Shown here one piece after another: positions 6,599 through 9,529 of a DNA stretch of 9,529 nt (position 1 is its first letter; every line of letters begins with the position of its first letter). Both the position numbers and the translations under genes were made by a program. Below the pieces are notes generated by a model that had not been told where the DNA came from, ran no database searches, and worked only from the letters and a program-made list of their open reading frames with translations. Location: assembly GCA_003567095.1 (NCBI GenBank), contig PXAQ01000128.1, positions 1-9,529 on the forward strand, written 5' to 3'. This DNA is from Phycisphaerae bacterium (lineage in GTDB: Bacteria; Planctomycetota; Phycisphaerae; Sedimentisphaerales; Anaerohalosphaeraceae).

Positions 6599-6632
6599 AA
6601 ATACTCCTGATTATATCTAATGTTAACAATGC

Positions 6633-6749
6633 CTAGCCCTGACGCTGCTTATGACGGGGATTGGCCGGGCAGATGACCCGCACCACACCCTTGCGTCGGA
6701 TGAGCTTGCAGTTTTCACAAATCCGCTTGACAGAACTTCGTACTTTCAT
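6633..6749 (-). CDS. rpmJ: 50S ribosomal protein L36
   Basis: A 38-codon gene lies between rpsM and infA. Translation gives [20 protein letters not shown] for the first 20 residues, then a second half rich in Val, Arg and Lys ending in H-K-Q-R-Q-G. C11, C14, C27 and H33 form the zinc-ribbon site of the zinc-binding L36 form. Length and sequence match bacterial L36, and the place between infA and rpsM is the standard one. L36 is the smallest 50S protein and binds 23S rRNA. No strong Shine-Dalgarno precedes the ATG at 6749. The 39-bp gap to infA suggests it depends on the upstream message. Confidence 0.96.
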   Translation of the reverse strand: MKVRSSVKRICENCKLIRRKGVVRVICPANPRHKQRQG

Positions 6750-6788
6750 AATCGTATCACTTTCGCTTTGACGTGTTATTCGCTTCGC

Positions 6789-7004
6789 TTAGCTTCTTAA
6801 AACAATTCGCCCGCGGCTCAGGTCATACGGGCTCATCTCGACGGTGACCGTATCGCCCGGCAGAATCCGAATAAAGTGCATCCGCATCTTACCCGAGACA
6901 TGGCCCAGTATGATGTGCCCATTTTCAAGCTGCACCTTGAATACCGCGTTGGGCAGTGCCTCAACGACCTTTGCTTCAAGTCGGATTGCGTCTTTTTTTG
7001 CCAT
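6789..7004 (-). CDS. infA: Translation initiation factor IF-1
   Basis: The protein has 71 residues, against 72 in E. coli. It matches IF-1 throughout: [20 protein letters not shown] at the start, [20 protein letters not shown] (23-42) over the OB-fold, and [15 protein letters not shown] at the end. IF-1 binds the A site of the 30S subunit during initiation and works with IF-2 and IF-3 to select the initiator tRNA. The start at 7004 is three bases after the map stop codon, so ribosomes finishing map can probably start infA directly. The order map-infA-rpmJ is the common one. Confidence 0.97.
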   Translation of the reverse strand: MAKKDAIRLEAKVVEALPNAVFKVQLENGHIILGHVSGKMRMHFIRILPGDTVTVEMSPYDLSRGRIVLRS

Positions 7005-7007
7005 TGT

Positions 7008-7817
7008 CTACTGTCCGTTCGAATCATAATCGTCGTCATCAAGACGGGTCAGCACCCGGCTGCCGCCTTCGATGACTGCGATCGTATGCTCAAAGTGAGC
7101 CGAACACTTTCGATCCTGCGTTATGACCGTCCAGCCGTCCGACAGCGTTTTGACTTTATTCGTGCCCATATTCACCATCGGCTCGACCGCCAGCACCATG
7201 CCTTTTTTCAGCACAATGTCGTTTTTCAGCAGGTCACGGCTGACAAAATTCGGCACCTTCGGCTCTTCGTGCATCTCGGTGCCGATGCCGTGACCGACAT
7301 ATTCCTGAACCACTGCAAAACCGGCCTGCCGGCAGCACGCTTCCATCTCACCCGCGACCGCGCTCCACTTGACGCCCGGTGCCATCCGCTCAACAGCAAT
7401 CTCGAGCATCCGCCGGGTTACATCCAGCAACCGCTTCCGATCGGCTGCGATCTGCCCGATGCCGACGGTGAAGGCCGAATCACCGCAATAGCCGTCCAGC
7501 TTCACGCCAAAATCCACGCTCAGGATGTCCCCTTCGCGGAGGACAACCTGCTCGGACGGGATGCCATGAACCAACTGCTCGTTGACCGACGCGCAAATTA
7601 CGCCGGGAAACGGCTTGTTCCGGTACGGACACGGCACACCTTTAAATAAGGCAATGGCCCCGGCCTGCCGCGTCATCTCGGCGGCAATCGCGTCCAGTCT
7701 GCCGGTACTGACACCCGGTTTTGCATGTTCCTTTAATTGTGAAAGAACCTTCGCAACCAGCGATCCGGCTTTGCGAAGCTGTTCCAATTCACGATCGCTT
7801 TTGAGCGTTATCGCCAT
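7008..7817 (-). CDS. map: Methionine aminopeptidase, type I
   Basis: I choose the ATG at 7817 (269 residues, starting MAITLKSDRELEQLRKAG). The in-frame TTG at 7826 would add only three residues and lies two bases after the adk stop codon. MetAP removes the N-terminal methionine from new proteins when the next residue is small. All five metal ligands are present in family context: D102 (SVDFG), D113 (GDSAFT), H176 (GHGIG), E212 (VEP) and E243 (FEHT), with the substrate-side H84 (VHGIP). The C-terminal tail (LDDDDYDSNGQ) is acidic and extends past the usual end. No N-terminal zinc-finger extension is present. Its start is 11 bp from the adk stop codon, with only a weak ribosome binding site, so coupling to adk is likely. 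Confidence 0.96.
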   Translation of the reverse strand: MAITLKSDRELEQLRKAGSLVAKVLSQLKEHAKPGVSTGRLDAIAAEMTRQAGAIALFKGVPCPYRNKPFPGVICASVNEQLVHGIPSEQVVLREGDILSVDFGVKLDGYCGDSAFTVGIGQIAADRKRLLDVTRRMLEIAVERMAPGVKWSAVAGEMEACCRQAGFAVVQEYVGHGIGTEMHEEPKVPNFVSRDLLKNDIVLKKGMVLAVEPMVNMGTNKVKTLSDGWTVITQDRKCSAHFEHTIAVIEGGSRVLTRLDDDDYDSNGQ

Positions 7818-7828
7818 CAATTTCAACT

Positions 7829-8476
7829 CTAGCGGCCCAGACTCTCCAGGCCCGCAAACACATCCGCCGTGACCGTGTCAATCGGCTGATCGGCGTTGAT
7901 CGTCAATATCGGATACTTATCCTTGTAAAAACCCACCACTGCGGCGGTCTGCTCGTGGTAGGTCTTGAGACGCTGCTCGACCACGTCCGGCGTATCGTCC
8001 TTACGCTGGACCAAGGGGCCACAGCTCTTATCGCACTGGCCCTCCACCTTGGGCTTTAAGTTCTCAACGTGATAGACCTGCCCGCATTTGGGACAACTGC
8101 GGCGACCGGTCATGCGCGACAAAATCGCCGAATCCGGCACCTGCAACTCGACAATGGCGTCTATCTTCTCGCCGGCCTGGGTCAGGGCCTGATCCAAGCC
8201 CTCGGCCTGCGGAAGCGTCCGCGGAAAGCCATCCAGCACATAACCCGACGGCGCTTGCTTGATCGCCTTGATCATCATATCGACAATCAGCTCATCGGGC
8301 ACCAGGGCGCCGCTGTCCATATAGCTTTGCGCCCGTTGACCCAGTTGCGATCCTGCCGCGCGTTCGGCCCGGAGAATATCGCCGCTGGACAAGTGCGCGG
8401 CCTGATAGGTTTCAATAATCCGCTTGCACTGCGTGCCTTTGCCGGCGCCGGGCGGTCCCAACAATATCAATCTCAT
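7829..8476 (-). CDS. adk: Adenylate kinase with a cysteine-bearing LID
   Basis: The 215-residue enzyme converts ATP + AMP to 2 ADP in the cytoplasm. The P-loop GPPGAGKGT (7-15), the AMP-binding LSSGDILR (29-36), DGFPRT (82-87) and the LID arginines (R121, R125, R126) are all present. The LID (about 121-160) holds C128-x2-C131 and C148-x3-C152, a zinc site of the kind seen in Gram-positive and many other adenylate kinases. The second pair is usually spaced C-x2-C, so here it has one extra residue. Its ATG overlaps the secY TGA (ATGA, 8476-8473), which suggests coupled translation. The secY-adk-map order is common in bacteria. Confidence 0.98.
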   Translation of the reverse strand: MRLILLGPPGAGKGTQCKRIIETYQAAHLSSGDILRAERAAGSQLGQRAQSYMDSGALVPDELIVDMMIKAIKQAPSGYVLDGFPRTLPQAEGLDQALTQAGEKIDAIVELQVPDSAILSRMTGRRSCPKCGQVYHVENLKPKVEGQCDKSCGPLVQRKDDTPDVVEQRLKTYHEQTAAVVGFYKDKYPILTINADQPIDTVTADVFAGLESLGR

Positions 8477-9529
8477 CTAAACGCTCCCTTGATCCGTCCG
8501 GATTCACTGAACCCTTCATAATTTCGCATAATCAAGTTGGCCTCGATCCGCTGCACCAGATCCAGCGAGACACTGACCACAATCAACAATCCGGTGCCGC
8601 CCAGAAACGAGGCAACAATAAAATCGATACCGGCAAACTGCACCACCAGGCTGGGCACGACGGCAATAAACGACAGAAACGCCGCGCCAAAAAACGTGAT
8701 CCGCACCATCACGGTTTCCAGGTACTCGGCCGTGCGGTGTCCCGGGCGCAACCCGGGAATAAAACTGCCGCGATCGCGGAGATTCTTGGCCATGTCCTTC
8801 GGCTGAAATTGTATCGTTGTCCAGAAATAGGCAAAGAGAAAAATCATGATAATAAACACCAGATTATATGTGAATGCCGTCGGCATAAATGCATCCACCA
8901 TCTGCCGCAACAGTACCGATTCCGGCCGCAGACGCGAGATCTGCTCCATCACGATCGGCGGAAACATCATCAAGCTGGACGCGAAGATAATCGGCATCAC
9001 GCCGCCGTGATTGACCCGCAAAGGCAGATAATGCCGGGCACCGCCGACCATCCGATGGCCGCGCATCTGCTTGGCCTGCTGAATCGGAATCCGCCGCTGG
9101 CCCTGAGTGATCAAAATGGCACCGGCAATCACCGTGACAAAGGCCAGCACCAGGAACACCAAGGTCCCCGGACCGTAGCGGCCCTCGGCCACACCCACGC
9201 GAAATTCAGTATTACGAACCACCGAAATCACTGCCCCGGGCATTTGGGCGATAATACCGGCCATGATGATCAGGCTGATGCCGTTGCCGATGCCGTACTC
9301 GTCAATCTGCTCACCGAGCCACATCAAAAAGACCGTCCCGGCGGTCATCCCGAAGACGCCCATAAACAGCGCATAATTCTGCATCCCGGGGTAGACATTA
9401 TCCGTGCCGACAAACATCCGCATAAACATCAGCGACTGCACCACGCATAGCGGAACCGTCAGATAGCGGGTATATTCCTGTATCTTCTTATGCCCCGACA
9501 TCCCCTCCTGCCGCAGCTTTTTCAACGCC
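8473..9529 (-). CDS. secY: Protein translocase subunit SecY (N-terminus outside window)
   Basis: The frame runs off the right edge. About 351 residues are visible, against 440 or so for the family. The TTG at 9525 is a leucine codon inside the gene, not a start. The visible part begins at KKLRQEGMSGHKKIQEYTRY, just before the third membrane helix, and holds helices 3 to 10 of the export channel. The fourth cytoplasmic loop (RRIPIQQAKQMRGHRMVGGA) and LPLRVNHGGVMPIIFASS are conserved. So is the fifth cytoplasmic loop, SFIPGLRPGHRTAEYL, which binds SecA and the ribosome. FLGGTGLLIVVSVSLDLVQR is the last helix. SecY forms the inner-membrane pore with SecE and SecG. The overlap with adk is 4 bp. 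Confidence 0.98.
   Translation of the reverse strand, partial: ALKKLRQEGMSGHKKIQEYTRYLTVPLCVVQSLMFMRMFVGTDNVYPGMQNYALFMGVFGMTAGTVFLMWLGEQIDEYGIGNGISLIIMAGIIAQMPGAVISVVRNTEFRVGVAEGRYGPGTLVFLVLAFVTVIAGAILITQGQRRIPIQQAKQMRGHRMVGGARHYLPLRVNHGGVMPIIFASSLMMFPPIVMEQISRLRPESVLLRQMVDAFMPTAFTYNLVFIIMIFLFAYFWTTIQFQPKDMAKNLRDRGSFIPGLRPGHRTAEYLETVMVRITFFGAAFLSFIAVVPSLVVQFAGIDFIVASFLGGTGLLIVVSVSLDLVQRIEANLIMRNYEGFSESGRIKGAFR

Noticed and set aside
5825..6610. Open frame of 261 codons on the plus strand opposite rpsK and rpsM
   Set aside because: It runs across two certain ribosomal protein genes and their gap in antisense; the peptide has the Arg/Ala/His-rich look of a reversed frame.
6610..6615. TATAAT on the minus strand just before rpsM
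   Set aside because: It has no -35 at a suitable distance and almost touches the rpsM ribosome binding site, so it is probably chance.
6876..7649. Open frame of 257 codons on the plus strand opposite infA and map
   Set aside because: It is antisense to two certain genes, with no recognisable motif.
8737..9450. Open frame of 237 codons on the plus strand opposite secY
   Set aside because: It is antisense to secY. The His/Arg-rich peptide reflects complementing membrane-helix codons.

Overview
The window is bacterial and has two unlike parts that meet at an initiator tRNA gene. The right two thirds (about 2990-9529, minus strand) is the end of a chromosomal ribosomal-protein cluster in the classic order secY-adk-map-infA-rpmJ-rpsM-rpsK-rpsD-rpoA-rplQ, followed by a HIT-family gene. 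The left third (1-2806, plus strand) looks like one end of an integrated mobile element. The start of RpoA (MRITWRGLELP) resembles planctomycete RpoA as I remember it, so Planctomycetota, perhaps Phycisphaerae, is my best guess. No 16S gene is present to confirm this.

Left part: an unfinished gene enters from the left edge with an Asp/Thr-repeat linker and ends in a helix-turn-helix-like segment. It overlaps by ATGA a small cysteine-rich gene that resembles the Cys_rich_VLP family of mobile elements. After a short AT-rich gap come a MerR/Xis-type small DNA-binding protein and a complete tyrosine recombinase. The recombinase ends 53 bp from the 3' end of the tRNA. This arrangement (replication-type gene, accessory gene, xis, int, tRNA 3' end) is what is expected at the integrase end of an element that uses the tRNA gene as its attachment site. 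The other end lies beyond the left edge. This part is visibly more AT-rich than the ribosomal cluster.

Junction: the tRNA (2860-2933, minus) has the sequence marks of tRNA-fMet: an unpaired 1-72 position, three G-C pairs in the anticodon stem and anticodon CAT. It has a plausible -10/-35 promoter. Its rho-independent terminator lies on the element side, and the terminator's T-tract overlaps the integrase stop codon.

Right part: the genes encode protein export (SecY), nucleotide balance (Adk), N-terminal methionine removal (Map), translation initiation (IF-1), ribosomal proteins L36, S13, S11, S4 and L17, and the RNA polymerase alpha subunit. Adk overlaps secY by 4 bp. Spacing elsewhere is mostly short, which suggests one transcript. 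No clear terminator is visible after the HIT gene, so that transcript may run on through the tRNA to the terminator at 2805-2844.

I see no wholly new system. The points most worth a second look are the element inserted at an initiator tRNA, the unusual 1-72 pair of that tRNA, the Cys-rich coupled gene, and several small DNA repeats near the recombinase and before the HIT gene.
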